Assembly: GCF_029278605.1 (NCBI RefSeq)
Contig: NZ_CP119574.1
Span: forward strand, 806,001-870,000
Direction: 5' to 3'
Length of the DNA stretch: 64,000 nt
From: Cupriavidus sp. WKF15
Lineage (GTDB): Bacteria; Pseudomonadota; Gammaproteobacteria; Burkholderiales; Burkholderiaceae
Shown: positions 24,857 to 33,497 of the stretch, piece by piece
Layout: each line of letters opens with the position of its first letter
Numbering within the stretch: position 1 is the first letter of the stretch
Made by a program: the position numbers and the translations under genes
Notes under the pieces: generated by a model
Databases searched by the model: none
Told to the model about the DNA's origin: nothing
What the model saw: the letters and a program-made list of their open reading frames with translations, nothing else

Positions 24857-26827
24857 CTAGGCGAAACGTATGGACATGGCCGTCAGGACGTCCTCGATTC
24901 GGCACGCGATCGCATCCGCGCCGTCCGAGCCAGCATGATTGAGGCCAATCACGGCATGACTGCCCTTCTGAAACCACAGCGAGCCGGAGTCGCCTGGGCA
25001 TGACAGGGCTGCTCCAGTCTCGTCGGGGTCGAACCTGAGCTGGTTGAGGAAGTAGATGGTGCTGCCATCGTCCTCCGGTCCACGGGGCTGCACGGGGACG
25101 ACGCCAGACATGAGCAGGCCGGTGCTTGTGCCGCTGCGCGCGCCGGATTTGAACGCTCGCACGGCGTCTTGCGCTGCGGGATCGCCGGGATGATCGGCGA
25201 GATTCTGGAACACGGCGGCTATCTGCGCGTTGGAGAGGAATGTCCCGGGTGTATCAATGTGGCCCCCGAGGGCTACGATAGGCATTGCAGCGGCCTCTCC
25301 CGACGCGGCGTCAAGGGCCGAGAAGATTGCTGGCGTCAGTCCGCGATTCCCGTTCAGCGTCACCACCGCAGCGTCAACCGAGCCCGGATCGGACGCAAGC
25401 GGGGAGGTTGCTGGTTGAGACTTGAGCGCGTTGAGCACCGATCGAGTCAACGTGCCGATCACCCGGTCGTCGCTACGGTTCACGAGGTCGGCGCCCCCCG
25501 ATACCGCTGCGGCGATCGAGAGAATGATCGCGATGATGATGAGCAGCACCTTCCACCATGGATCCTGGAACGGGATGGGTCCAAACTGGCCGGTGAACGG
25601 TTGCAGGTAGTCCACGGCGTAGTCGATATCCGCGGGCCACACGAAGAATCCCAATCCCTGATCGTTTCCACCTGTCCAGTCTCCGCCTCCGTCGCGCCCG
25701 CCACCATCGCCTCCAGTTCCGCCTGGGCAGCAGCACGCCATCAGACGCCACAGGGCACAAAGGTCAACGTCCTTGCCATCGAGGAAGGCACGCAACCGCT
25801 CACGCACCAGTTCCAGCGTGCGCCGATCGCAGCCGACAAATGAACCGGCGCCACCACCTGTCGCGCCGCCGCCCGGCGTTCCGACGCCCTGGTCTGACGT
25901 GCCTCCCAGACCCAGTCGTCGTGCAAGGTCGACGGCGCGCTTGAAGGTATTGAGATCGATCACCATCCGTTTGATCGACGCCGTGAGCTGTCCCTCGTCG
26001 CAGCGCGACACGAACGCCGACCGCGCGGAGTCGAAGGTCGTGCGCGATACCGACATGGGAGCTCGTGCGGCTTTGTTGATCAGGGCGATGTCCTCCGCCC
26101 CCTGATCGGTCAGGACCTGAAGCTCAACCCAGTGCTTGCGCACAATGGCCTGAGACACGTCGACCTTGAAGTAGATTCGCCGCGACTGCCAGAGGCCAAG
26201 GCCGCCTGCGGCAACGCGGCCACCGACCACTGACTGCTCGAGCGCTTCCTGGTCCTTGGTGGACCAAAGGTCGATCACGACAACGCCGGCTGCGGCAAGC
26301 CACGTACGGCAGCGGTCCGTCAAGCCCACGCGTGCACTGGGCGGCCATGGAAGCGTCCAGATGTTCTGAACTTGCACGGCCATGAGATATCGCCCCAGAG
26401 TGGCCTCGAACACACCTTCGGGGATGGCTTGAAGCGTGCCGGGCATGATGGCAAAGGGGGAAACCGGTTGTGCCGCCATACCCAGCTTGTCTAGGCTAAC
26501 CACCAGGTCGTTGAAGTCGCGGTCGCTGGATGGGGTGGTGTTGTCCTCTGACTCGATGACCCACGAGTAGTGTGCCCCCGCGATGGATGAGGCGCCGCGC
26601 ACCCAGCTTGGCTGCCAGCCATGCTGCCCATCGTTGTGCTCGACGGTGAGCGTCCACGGGGTCTGGCCGTTGCCGAATACGTCAAGCACTGCTCCGGGAT
26701 TGCCAGCCAGTGTCTGCGTACCAGCCAATGTCCCTTGAACCGAAATTCGCTCGCCCCAGCTTGCATCGCGGCCAGTTACCGTGATGCGCCAGTCGCCGAC
26801 AAACATCAGTTGCGTCGCATCCGCCAT
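24857..26827 (-). CDS. Membrane-anchored protein with Asp/Ser half of a protease, 656 aa
   Basis: The start at 26827 has GGAGG five bases upstream. Residues 1-115 form a beta domain ending ESEDNTTPSSDRDFNDLVVSL, like Ca-binding DRDFND loops. A mixed region follows, then a Gly-rich cysteine-containing linker (LMACCCPGGTGGDGGG, 362-386) and one membrane helix (about 424-443, WWKVLLIIIAIILSIAAAV). Residues 445-656 resemble the second half of a Nal1-like trypsin fold: VDAAVVTL (Asp485), FKSGARSGTSTGLLMSG, PGDSGSLWF (Ser614) and AVIGLNHAGSDG. No catalytic His strand is found here; it is in the next gene. Confidence 0.6.
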   Translation of the reverse strand: MADATQLMFVGDWRITVTGRDASWGERISVQGTLAGTQTLAGNPGAVLDVFGNGQTPWTLTVEHNDGQHGWQPSWVRGASSIAGAHYSWVIESEDNTTPSSDRDFNDLVVSLDKLGMAAQPVSPFAIMPGTLQAIPEGVFEATLGRYLMAVQVQNIWTLPWPPSARVGLTDRCRTWLAAAGVVVIDLWSTKDQEALEQSVVGGRVAAGGLGLWQSRRIYFKVDVSQAIVRKHWVELQVLTDQGAEDIALINKAARAPMSVSRTTFDSARSAFVSRCDEGQLTASIKRMVIDLNTFKRAVDLARRLGLGGTSDQGVGTPGGGATGGGAGSFVGCDRRTLELVRERLRAFLDGKDVDLCALWRLMACCCPGGTGGDGGGRDGGGDWTGGNDQGLGFFVWPADIDYAVDYLQPFTGQFGPIPFQDPWWKVLLIIIAIILSIAAAVSGGADLVNRSDDRVIGTLTRSVLNALKSQPATSPLASDPGSVDAAVVTLNGNRGLTPAIFSALDAASGEAAAMPIVALGGHIDTPGTFLSNAQIAAVFQNLADHPGDPAAQDAVRAFKSGARSGTSTGLLMSGVVPVQPRGPEDDGSTIYFLNQLRFDPDETGAALSCPGDSGSLWFQKGSHAVIGLNHAGSDGADAIACRIEDVLTAMSIRFA

Positions 26828-27274
26828 TCCATCCTCCATCGCAATGCGCCGTCGCTTGTCGCCGGAAGCGTTCAACGGCCGCTTTACAGCAACGATTGTC
26901 CGTCAGGGGTCGCAGACCTCCTACCGTTCGGCACACCTCTACCGGGGATTGTGCCCGTGCGGAATTAGCGAGGCCTTTATTCCTTTATTCCCGTTCACAG
27001 GTGCCGTTCGTCCAGTCAAATGCGACAATAACTGATTTGCCAAGCAGTTTTCGGCCAGGCCATTGACCTGGCAGAGGTCCCCCAACCTGTGGGCGGAACG
27101 GCAGCGTAGGAATCCGCCATCAGATCTTGGATGCCATGCTCCATAAGCCAGCGGCGGAGCCAGAAGCCACCGCGGCCGGCCCGCCTCATAGCAACCGCAG
27201 ATTGGCACGTCCGTTCCCAGCCGGAAGTGTCCTTAGGTGTTTCATAAAGGCTTCGCCAATGCTCAGAAAGGACC
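26828..27274. other. Region upstream of the protease-tyrosinase operon
   Basis: No gene recognised. It probably contains the operon promoter. The weak open frames on both strands have no family features. Confidence 0.4.
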
Positions 27275-27652
27275 TCATTCGATCAAGTTCACGCCGGAAT
27301 ATGCTTGGCTGTCCAACTCACGGAATCCAACGTCATGGTAGGGATTTGTGGCTTCTCCATTCTGGACGAGTACACCGAGGCATGTGCATTTTTCGAACTT
27401 CGATTCTTCTACTTCCGCGATGTACTGACCGGCCCACACTGCTCCATCCTCGGCCTCAGCATAGTAGTAGAACCATCTATTACTGGTTGGATTCGCTCGT
27501 GTCTCTGTCTCGCCAGGGTCTAGATTAATCCACCCAAGGACATCCCAGATGTCTCCGCAATCGTTACAAACAAAATCTCGGCGCATGTAAGCGACGTAGA
27601 CTTTTTGATTGTAAGAATTAGTGAATGTTATTTCGGATCGCCCGGTTGACAT
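27275..27652 (-). CDS. DUF1036-like protein, 125 aa
   Basis: The product MSTGRSEITFTNSYNQKVYVAYMRRDFVCN... has the pattern of DUF1036: a first strand with FTNSYNQKVYVAY, then WDVLGWINLDPGETETR, the YYYAEAEDGAVWAGQY segment and a late GFRELDSQAYSGVNL. Five cysteines (CNDC, KCTC, with CNDCGD) are notable. No signal peptide is present, although many DUF1036 proteins are exported. The role is unknown. It lies upstream of the protease operon on the same strand and 22 bases after a small peptide gene. Confidence 0.65.
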   Translation of the reverse strand: MSTGRSEITFTNSYNQKVYVAYMRRDFVCNDCGDIWDVLGWINLDPGETETRANPTSNRWFYYYAEAEDGAVWAGQYIAEVEESKFEKCTCLGVLVQNGEATNPYHDVGFRELDSQAYSGVNLIE

Positions 27653-27674
27653 GATTCCGCCTCATTGTCGAGAC

Positions 27675-27875
27675 TTAATAAGTTTGGTAGCAAGTGTCTC
27701 TCGCGTGATTTTTTTTTCGGTCGTCCCGACGCAACCGTTGATCACCGTCGGTTTCAGTTTCTCGTTCCAATATCCCGTTATATTCGAAGCCTTGCTTGTG
27801 ATGCGCAATATTTTCGCGCGCCCCAAAACCACCATTCCCTTCGTCGCCGGATTTTGTGCGCTTTGCATTTTTCAT
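27675..27875 (-). CDS. Possible small hydrophilic peptide, 66 aa
   Basis: The ATG at 27875 has a strong GAGGAGA site upstream. The product MKNAKRTKSGDEGNGGFGARE... is highly charged, with one Cys and a C-terminal CYQTY. It ends 22 bases before the DUF1036 gene, so the two may be translated together. A run of nine A residues (minus strand, about 27710) lies inside the frame and could cause slippage into a second open frame. I do not know the family. It could also be an unstructured leader ORF. Confidence 0.4.
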   Translation of the reverse strand: MKNAKRTKSGDEGNGGFGARENIAHHKQGFEYNGILERETETDGDQRLRRDDRKKNHARDTCYQTY

Positions 27876-28982
27876 CTTGATCTCCTCTTGGGTACATTCA
27901 CCACTCTTCGTCGGCTTCAGCGATGCCGACTGGGAGAATCTATGGATATTCCTCTGCAGGAGGCTGTATCACATCCGGGTGAAGGTTTCCGGCAGCGTCG
28001 GGAGTAATGCCCATCTCGCTTCCCCAATGTTATTCGGCGAATGGGGAAATGCAAGGGACAGTAAATCCGCTTCGTTATTGCAACGAATTTTTCTCCCCCC
28101 AATCGGGTGATACCGAACACCTGGATTCGGGTGTATCCAATGCAGAAGGCCGCGAGATATCCACATACTTTTGCTTCATTGGAAAGAAGCATTATTTTTG
28201 GAGCAAAAGTATTGCAATTGTTTTCGCCAGCCTCGGCGAGATTATAAATTCTAATAATAGATTTAAATAATATTTAATTTCATTGATGTAACAAATCATA
28301 TGGTCACACACCGCAGGATCGAAGTCTCCCCCCACGATGTCCGCATCGATGACGAGAAGGTACGCTGGCCTCTCAGGGATTCGGAGTCGGTTGAGTAGGC
28401 CATACTGGCCAAAAACCGTCAGCAGCAACGCCTCGCCGGATGCCCTCGCCGAGCTTGTGGCTTAACGGGGGTAGCCAAGTCGGCAGCCACATCCGGGCTA
28501 ATTGCCCTAACGGCACGGCTTCTTGTAAGGTGCGCAAGTGGCATAGACCACGCCGATCGCGTCCAGGCTGCCCCCGGAACGACCGATGCACGCAAAGTCG
28601 TTTCCGAATTAGTCCGAACGATCGTGCCGGCAACCACGAAATCCTTGCCCTTCGGATCCCGATGACCGGTTGCAGCGCTGAGCCGACGTCTGAACGTCCG
28701 ACCGACGGCAGGGGGGATGTCGCATGATGGCCGGCTACTGCCGTCGCGCTTCTGCCATCTCTGGCGAGTCACGGTTTGCCGCAGCGCGAGGGGCGGGATG
28801 GACGTGAAGCGCCGGCTCTGCCGTGACCCCGTCGATAAGGCAGGATAACGGGGCCTTGCCGCTTGTCGCAGGGCGAGCAGGCAGCGCCCGAAGTGCATAA
28901 TAGGGCGCATCGCATCGGATCTGAGGACGCCTTATGGGGACGTGCTCTATACTGCTCGGTTAGGCCTCCTTGCTGCCCTGCC
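27876..28982. other. 1.1-kb stretch without a recognised gene
   Basis: 28190-28300 is clearly AT-rich, unlike the rest of the window, and could hold promoters or H-NS binding sites. Short frames on both strands (28192-28428 minus, 28419-28910 minus) have no family features. Codon bias of the GC-rich right half is random-like. Confidence 0.4.
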
Positions 28983-30029
28983 ATGGCTTCCTTACTTCTG
29001 CCGCCCGACTACATCGGTTGGCTCGCTTCGCTCAAATCTCGCATCGGGCGCGCCCAGCAACGCGCGGCTCTGGCGGTCAACAAGGCCTTGGTCGCCCTGT
29101 ACTGGGATATTGGCAAGGAAATCCTTGAGCGGCAGTCGAGTCAGGGGTGGGGCGCCAAAGTAATCGAACGGCTGGCGCAAGACTTGCGGCACGCATTCCC
29201 CGACATGAGCGGGCTGTCGCGCTCCAACCTGATGGCAATGCGCGCATTCGCGGAGGCGTGGCCGGATGAAGCAATTGTCCAACAGCTTGTTGGACAATTG
29301 CCTTGGGGACACAACCAGGTGCTGTTGCAAAAGCTCAAGTCGGTTGAGCAGCGCGAGTGGTATGCACAGCAGGCACTGGCGCATGGCTGGTCCCGAGCGG
29401 TGCTACTTGCGCAGATCGAAACCCGGCTGATCGACCGCGCAGCGCAGGCGCCGAATAACTTCGCTGCTCAGTTGCCATCGCCACAGTCTGATTTGGCAAG
29501 GGATACGCTCAAGGATCCCTACGTCTTCGATTTTTTGAGCTTGCGTGCCGATGCGACCGAACGAGACCTGGAGGCGGCGCTGGTCGATCATATAACTCGT
29601 TTCCTTCTCGAGCTCGGGGCCGGCTTCGCCTATGTCGGCCGACAGGTTCACCTCGAAGTTGGAGGCGATGACTTCTATCTTGATCTACTGTTCTATCACC
29701 TCAAGCTGCGCTGCTATATCGTCATTGAACTAAAAACTGGCGCCTTTAAACCTGAGTATGCTGGTCAAATCAGTTTCTATCTGTCGGCAGTTGACGCACA
29801 GATGAAAAGCGAGGCGGATCATCCGACCATTGGGCTGCTCCTATGCCAAGAGCACAATCGGCTGGTAGTGGAATATGCGCTACGTGGCATGGGCAATCCG
29901 ATCGGCGTAGCCCAGTACCAATTCGTTGCGGAACTCCCCGCCGAGTTGCAGGAAAGCCTGCCGAGCGTCGAAACATTGACGCAGGAATTGGAGCTAGACG
30001 TCCGGTCGGAGGAGGGCGATTCAGAGTGA
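28983..30029 (+). CDS. YhcG-family PDDEXK nuclease-like protein, 348 aa
   Basis: The N-terminal DUF1016-type domain begins YIGWLASLKSRIGRAQQRAALAVNKALVALYWDIGKEI, with SRSNLMAMRAFAEAWP and LPWGHNQVLLQKLK. The C-terminal nuclease domain shows the PD-(D/E)xK core as Asp in DDFYLDLLFYHLKL followed by YIVIELKTGAF. The length and both halves fit YhcG, an uncharacterised nuclease-type protein often found next to restriction systems or on mobile DNA. The ATG at 28983 was chosen because the domain starts right after it; the frame stays open upstream to 28863. No methylase or other partner is adjacent. Confidence 0.88.
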   Translation: MASLLLPPDYIGWLASLKSRIGRAQQRAALAVNKALVALYWDIGKEILERQSSQGWGAKVIERLAQDLRHAFPDMSGLSRSNLMAMRAFAEAWPDEAIVQQLVGQLPWGHNQVLLQKLKSVEQREWYAQQALAHGWSRAVLLAQIETRLIDRAAQAPNNFAAQLPSPQSDLARDTLKDPYVFDFLSLRADATERDLEAALVDHITRFLLELGAGFAYVGRQVHLEVGGDDFYLDLLFYHLKLRCYIVIELKTGAFKPEYAGQISFYLSAVDAQMKSEADHPTIGLLLCQEHNRLVVEYALRGMGNPIGVAQYQFVAELPAELQESLPSVETLTQELELDVRSEEGDSE

Positions 30030-30644
30030 GACTGCCTCCCCCGTTCAGGTGGAACGTCATAACGCCCGCACACCGATTTTGAAGTGGGTTGCTGGGCGAG
30101 TGATGTTGAATGGAAAGGGCGGACGCCTGTTGGCGCCGCTAGCCCCTCAGTCACCCGTCGACGTCCGGGACACTCGCAACGGCTGCAAAGTCGAAATGCG
30201 CGGCGGCAGCTGTACAGGCGCTGGAACTGCAACAGGCGCTGCGCTCCTCTGCGTTGCTCGCCCGCTTGGCCACGCGGGCGGAAGTGATCGCGCTCGGGCT
30301 GGAGATTTATCTCAGATTTGTTGCCGGAATGGAGGCGACCATCACCGTTGCTGAGAGCCAGGGGCGTCTTGTCGCGTAGGAAGATACTCGGCAATTCATG
30401 TTGCCCGTACTTGGCCGCCAGCAGTAAAGTGAGGAGGGCACGACGCCTGTCAAGAGGAAAGGCACCCCAGCAATGCCCTGTCAGATCGAGATGCGGTCAA
30501 AGTCGGACACCGCACGCCCCCATGCGAGAGCGCATCCATCCCCTCGGCCAGGGTTGTCTAACTGGAATATGGCCCTTCATGTCTCAGCTTGATCAACGTT
30601 GCGGCCTCGTCGCCAGCACTGACATACAGCAAAGCACCACGCAA
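30030..30644. other. Intergenic stretch, possible gene relic
   Basis: No complete gene. A plus-strand frame ending at the TAG near 30379 reads VQALELQQALRSSALLARLATRAEVIALGLEIY in a helical style, without a start codon. It may be the tail of a lost gene. Confidence 0.3.
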
Positions 30645-32075
30645 TTAGGGATCAGATGAAAGTGCCAGGGCCACCAGCTGCATCGTGCCACTGACACCGG
30701 CTATAGACTGCTGAGGAAGGACGTGTTTTTCGCCAGGATAGCCCTGCACGCGAGCCCGCTGATAGCTGGCTCGCGTGGTGAGGCCTCGCGTCCCTTGCGT
30801 CTTGTTCTGCTTCTCAAGCTTGGCCGCAAGATTGACCGTATCACCGATCACCGTGTACTCAAGGCGATTACCATGCCCGAGTATGCCGAACAGCACAGGG
30901 CCACTTGCCATGCCGGCGCCCACGTCAGGTGCAGGCTGACCGCTAGACTGTCGCCCGACCCGCCATTGGTCAACCGCTTCCAAGATGGCGTCGATCGCAC
31001 GCAAGGCATTTGCCGCATGGCAATCGTCGGCAGTGACGGCGCCAAAGCTGGCAAGGATGCCGTCGCCCATGAACTTGTCGATGCTACCGCCATGCGCTTT
31101 GACAATCGGCACAACTAGGCTCTGGTATTCGCCCAGCAATTGGATAAGTGCGGACGGATGCAGCACGGCAGATGCCTGGGTGAACCCGCGCATATCGAGG
31201 AACACGACCGACGCCTCGCGCAACTCGGCGTGGCCGGCCATGACGTTAGCTTCGGAATGGGTGATGCGATGGACCACGGAATCATCAAAGAACAGCGACA
31301 GGTCCGCGACTGCCTGCTGGCCCCTGACGGCCTTGACCACAAAGCCGCGCGCCCTAGCCAGGGCCAATGCCAGCACGGCACTGACGATCAGGATCGAAAG
31401 CAGCTTGTCGAACTCCGCTCCGTAGTGGATCTGCATCGATCGCAATGCGGTGACATAGTCCCAGGTGACAGGGTTGCCGCTCGCGTGTGCCAGCGCGTAG
31501 TGCAGCAAAAAGAGCCAGCCCAACGTCGCCGTGAGGCCTGACAGCGCCACCCAGAGCGGTTCGAAGCGCAACGCGCGCAAGGCGATTAAGCTGAAGACAT
31601 AAGCGAATTCGGTGGTTTTCAAGTACATCTGGGCTGGCTGCTCATACTGCAGGTGATAGGCCCAGATGACGAAGATCAGGACCGCCATTTCGGCCACCAC
31701 GCTCAGTCCCACCATCCAGTTGGCCAGTTGCCGGGTCATGGCAAGATAGAGCCGGACCAACGCCAGCACTGCGAACAGCGAGATGCCGAGAGGTACCGCG
31801 CGTATGGGCGCATCGGGTGAGAAGCCCGGGGGCGTTCCAAGATAGAGGACCGCGAACAGGACCAGCACCAGCAGTTGCAGCAATGTCACCAGCAACTCGC
31901 TCAGATACTGTTCACGCTCCAACTCCCGCCGTACTCGTGGCGGCAACTGCATGCCCTGGCCCAACGCGGCGAGCTTCGCTGCTAGCCACGCAGCGATTTT
32001 CTGGGCCATGCTTGCCGCAATACGTTCGGACTTCTGCCGGTGCGGAGCCGACAGTGTCTGTCTTCCCTCTTTCAT
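30645..32075 (-). CDS. Class III adenylate/guanylate cyclase with membrane domain, 476 aa
   Basis: The N-terminal cytoplasmic helix is followed by about six membrane helices (roughly residues 60-255). A catalytic domain begins at ASVVFLDMRGFTQAS, with the first metal Asp in FLDMRG, the second in DKFMGDGILASFG, and the EYTVIGDTVNLAAKLE segment. The transition-state position is VNLAAKLE, where most cyclases have VNxAAR, so Lys replaces Arg. Activity and whether the product is cAMP or cGMP are open. The start at 32075 was chosen over upstream codons in the bufA1 gene. It closes the nine-gene operon. Confidence 0.88.
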   Translation of the reverse strand: MKEGRQTLSAPHRQKSERIAASMAQKIAAWLAAKLAALGQGMQLPPRVRRELEREQYLSELLVTLLQLLVLVLFAVLYLGTPPGFSPDAPIRAVPLGISLFAVLALVRLYLAMTRQLANWMVGLSVVAEMAVLIFVIWAYHLQYEQPAQMYLKTTEFAYVFSLIALRALRFEPLWVALSGLTATLGWLFLLHYALAHASGNPVTWDYVTALRSMQIHYGAEFDKLLSILIVSAVLALALARARGFVVKAVRGQQAVADLSLFFDDSVVHRITHSEANVMAGHAELREASVVFLDMRGFTQASAVLHPSALIQLLGEYQSLVVPIVKAHGGSIDKFMGDGILASFGAVTADDCHAANALRAIDAILEAVDQWRVGRQSSGQPAPDVGAGMASGPVLFGILGHGNRLEYTVIGDTVNLAAKLEKQNKTQGTRGLTTRASYQRARVQGYPGEKHVLPQQSIAGVSGTMQLVALALSSDP

Positions 32076-32097
32076 CGCGCTGTCCCGCCGCCACCGC

Positions 32098-32385
32098 TCA
32101 AGGCGCCACAGACCCGAGGCTGCCACCCGCGATCCGGGCGCAGGTGCCGGCGGGCAGCATCAGCCATTCATCGCCGGCGGCGTCGTGACGGGCGCGGCCC
32201 GCGCAAGCGTGCAGCGCGGTGCCGCAGTCGTTCCTGCCTGCCCTGGCTACGCCGAAGCATCGTTCACGGTCCAGGGCAAAGTGTGCCGGGGAACTGGCCA
32301 GCAGATGCGTGTTTTGCTTGACTGCAAGCCCGACGGCGGCGAGCGCGGTTGCGATTACCAGCGCGTTTCCGATACGGTGGCTCAT
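32098..32385 (-). CDS. BufA1-like (DUF2282) peptide, second copy, 95 aa
   Basis: A small exported protein with N-terminal segment MSHRIGNALVIATALAAVGLAV, then ERCFGVARAGRNDCGTALHACAG and WLMLPAGTCARIAGGSL. The four Cys and the xAGxNDCGTxxxxC / PAGTCxxIAGG motifs are those of DUF2282, the bufferin-1 family whose cysteines are modified by BufB/BufC for copper binding. It has AAGGAGGAAGC before the ATG. It sits between the YeeE gene (51 bases) and the cyclase gene (22 bases). It differs from the first copy in length of the leader and lacks the C-terminal tail. Confidence 0.8.
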   Translation of the reverse strand: MSHRIGNALVIATALAAVGLAVKQNTHLLASSPAHFALDRERCFGVARAGRNDCGTALHACAGRARHDAAGDEWLMLPAGTCARIAGGSLGSVAP

Positions 32386-32436
32386 GCTTCCTCCTTCGGT
32401 GTGTCAGCAGTGCAATACAAGGACTCCTAGCCCTGC

Positions 32437-33450
32437 CTATGGTTGCCGGGCGCCTGGTGTCGCATCGGCCTGGCCAAGCCGATGCTGAAGCCATTGCGCG
32501 AGCGCGATGGTGACGCACATCATCCCGAAGGCCACCCATGCATACGGCCACAACAGGGGCATGCCGACGAGCAACAGTCCATCGTTGCCGCCCGGAATCA
32601 GCATGCTGCCCCAGCCCATGATGGCACCACCCGTGAAGCACCGGAGACACTGCGCAATGGAAGTCGCGGGACCTTCGCGGCGGCCAGCACTCATCCCGCC
32701 GAGGATGGCACCGGCGAGCAGCCCCAGCGACAGCAATGCCCGTGGCGGCAGCATGGCAGCGCTACCACGTGCGAGTTCGGCCAGCACGTCGGTGTATGAC
32801 CATGCGCCTGCCAGCAACAGGAGCAGCAAGAAGCTGAGACCGATCACCGTGGTGGCGTGGTGCGGTGACCAGATCCGGGCGCTGCGTGCGTACCACCTTT
32901 GCTTCAGGGTTGCAGGAGCATCATGATGTCGCTCCGGCTGCCAAAGACGGAGCAGCCGCCACGCGACGAACAGAAGGAAAAGCGCTGTCAGCAGCGGCGC
33001 GGCACCCCATACAGGCGAGACGGTCGCGAGCATCGGGCGCTCAGCTTGCGGCCACAACGCAAGCAGCCCCACGCAGCCAACGTAGTATCCGAGAGGCGTG
33101 GCGGCGTAAGCCCATTGCCCGCTGCCCAGCCGCGCGATGGCGCCAAATACGCATGCGCCATTGACGAAGGCGCCCAGCCCGAGCAGGGCGCCTCCCACGA
33201 TGGTCAGGCTATCGACTGGATAGCCGGACGGCATGACTGGAAGCCAATGCAATTGTTTCGCGATCAGCAATCCGCCACACACGAACAGCGACGCTTCTGC
33301 CATGGCGAGAAGACGCCTGGCACTGCGCGATGACGTGATCTCGCTGACTGCGGCGACAGCGCAGGTTGCGCCGCGCTGGATGGAAAATCCCATCACGGCC
33401 GCGCAAAGCAGGGCGCCGGCAAAGGAGAGACTCAGCAGCATGAGTTTCAT
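32437..33450 (-). CDS. YeeE/YedE family transporter, 337 aa
   Basis: A membrane protein with about nine helices and the conserved Cys motifs of YeeE/YedE (SulT/TsuA-like) transporters: RGATCAVAA near residue 28, NGACVFGAIARLGSGQWAY near 100, and QCLRCFTGGAIMGWGSMLIPGGNDGLLL near 285. Family members carry thiosulfate or other reduced sulfur species, using the cysteines to pass the substrate. No TusA/YeeD partner is next to it. It lies between a cupin gene and bufA1 in the nine-gene operon. Confidence 0.88.
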   Translation of the reverse strand: MKLMLLSLSFAGALLCAAVMGFSIQRGATCAVAAVSEITSSRSARRLLAMAEASLFVCGGLLIAKQLHWLPVMPSGYPVDSLTIVGGALLGLGAFVNGACVFGAIARLGSGQWAYAATPLGYYVGCVGLLALWPQAERPMLATVSPVWGAAPLLTALFLLFVAWRLLRLWQPERHHDAPATLKQRWYARSARIWSPHHATTVIGLSFLLLLLLAGAWSYTDVLAELARGSAAMLPPRALLSLGLLAGAILGGMSAGRREGPATSIAQCLRCFTGGAIMGWGSMLIPGGNDGLLLVGMPLLWPYAWVAFGMMCVTIALAQWLQHRLGQADATPGARQP

Positions 33451-33497
33451 GGGCGTTTCCTACTCGAGCATGCGCAGAATGTCGTCCCCAGACCGGC

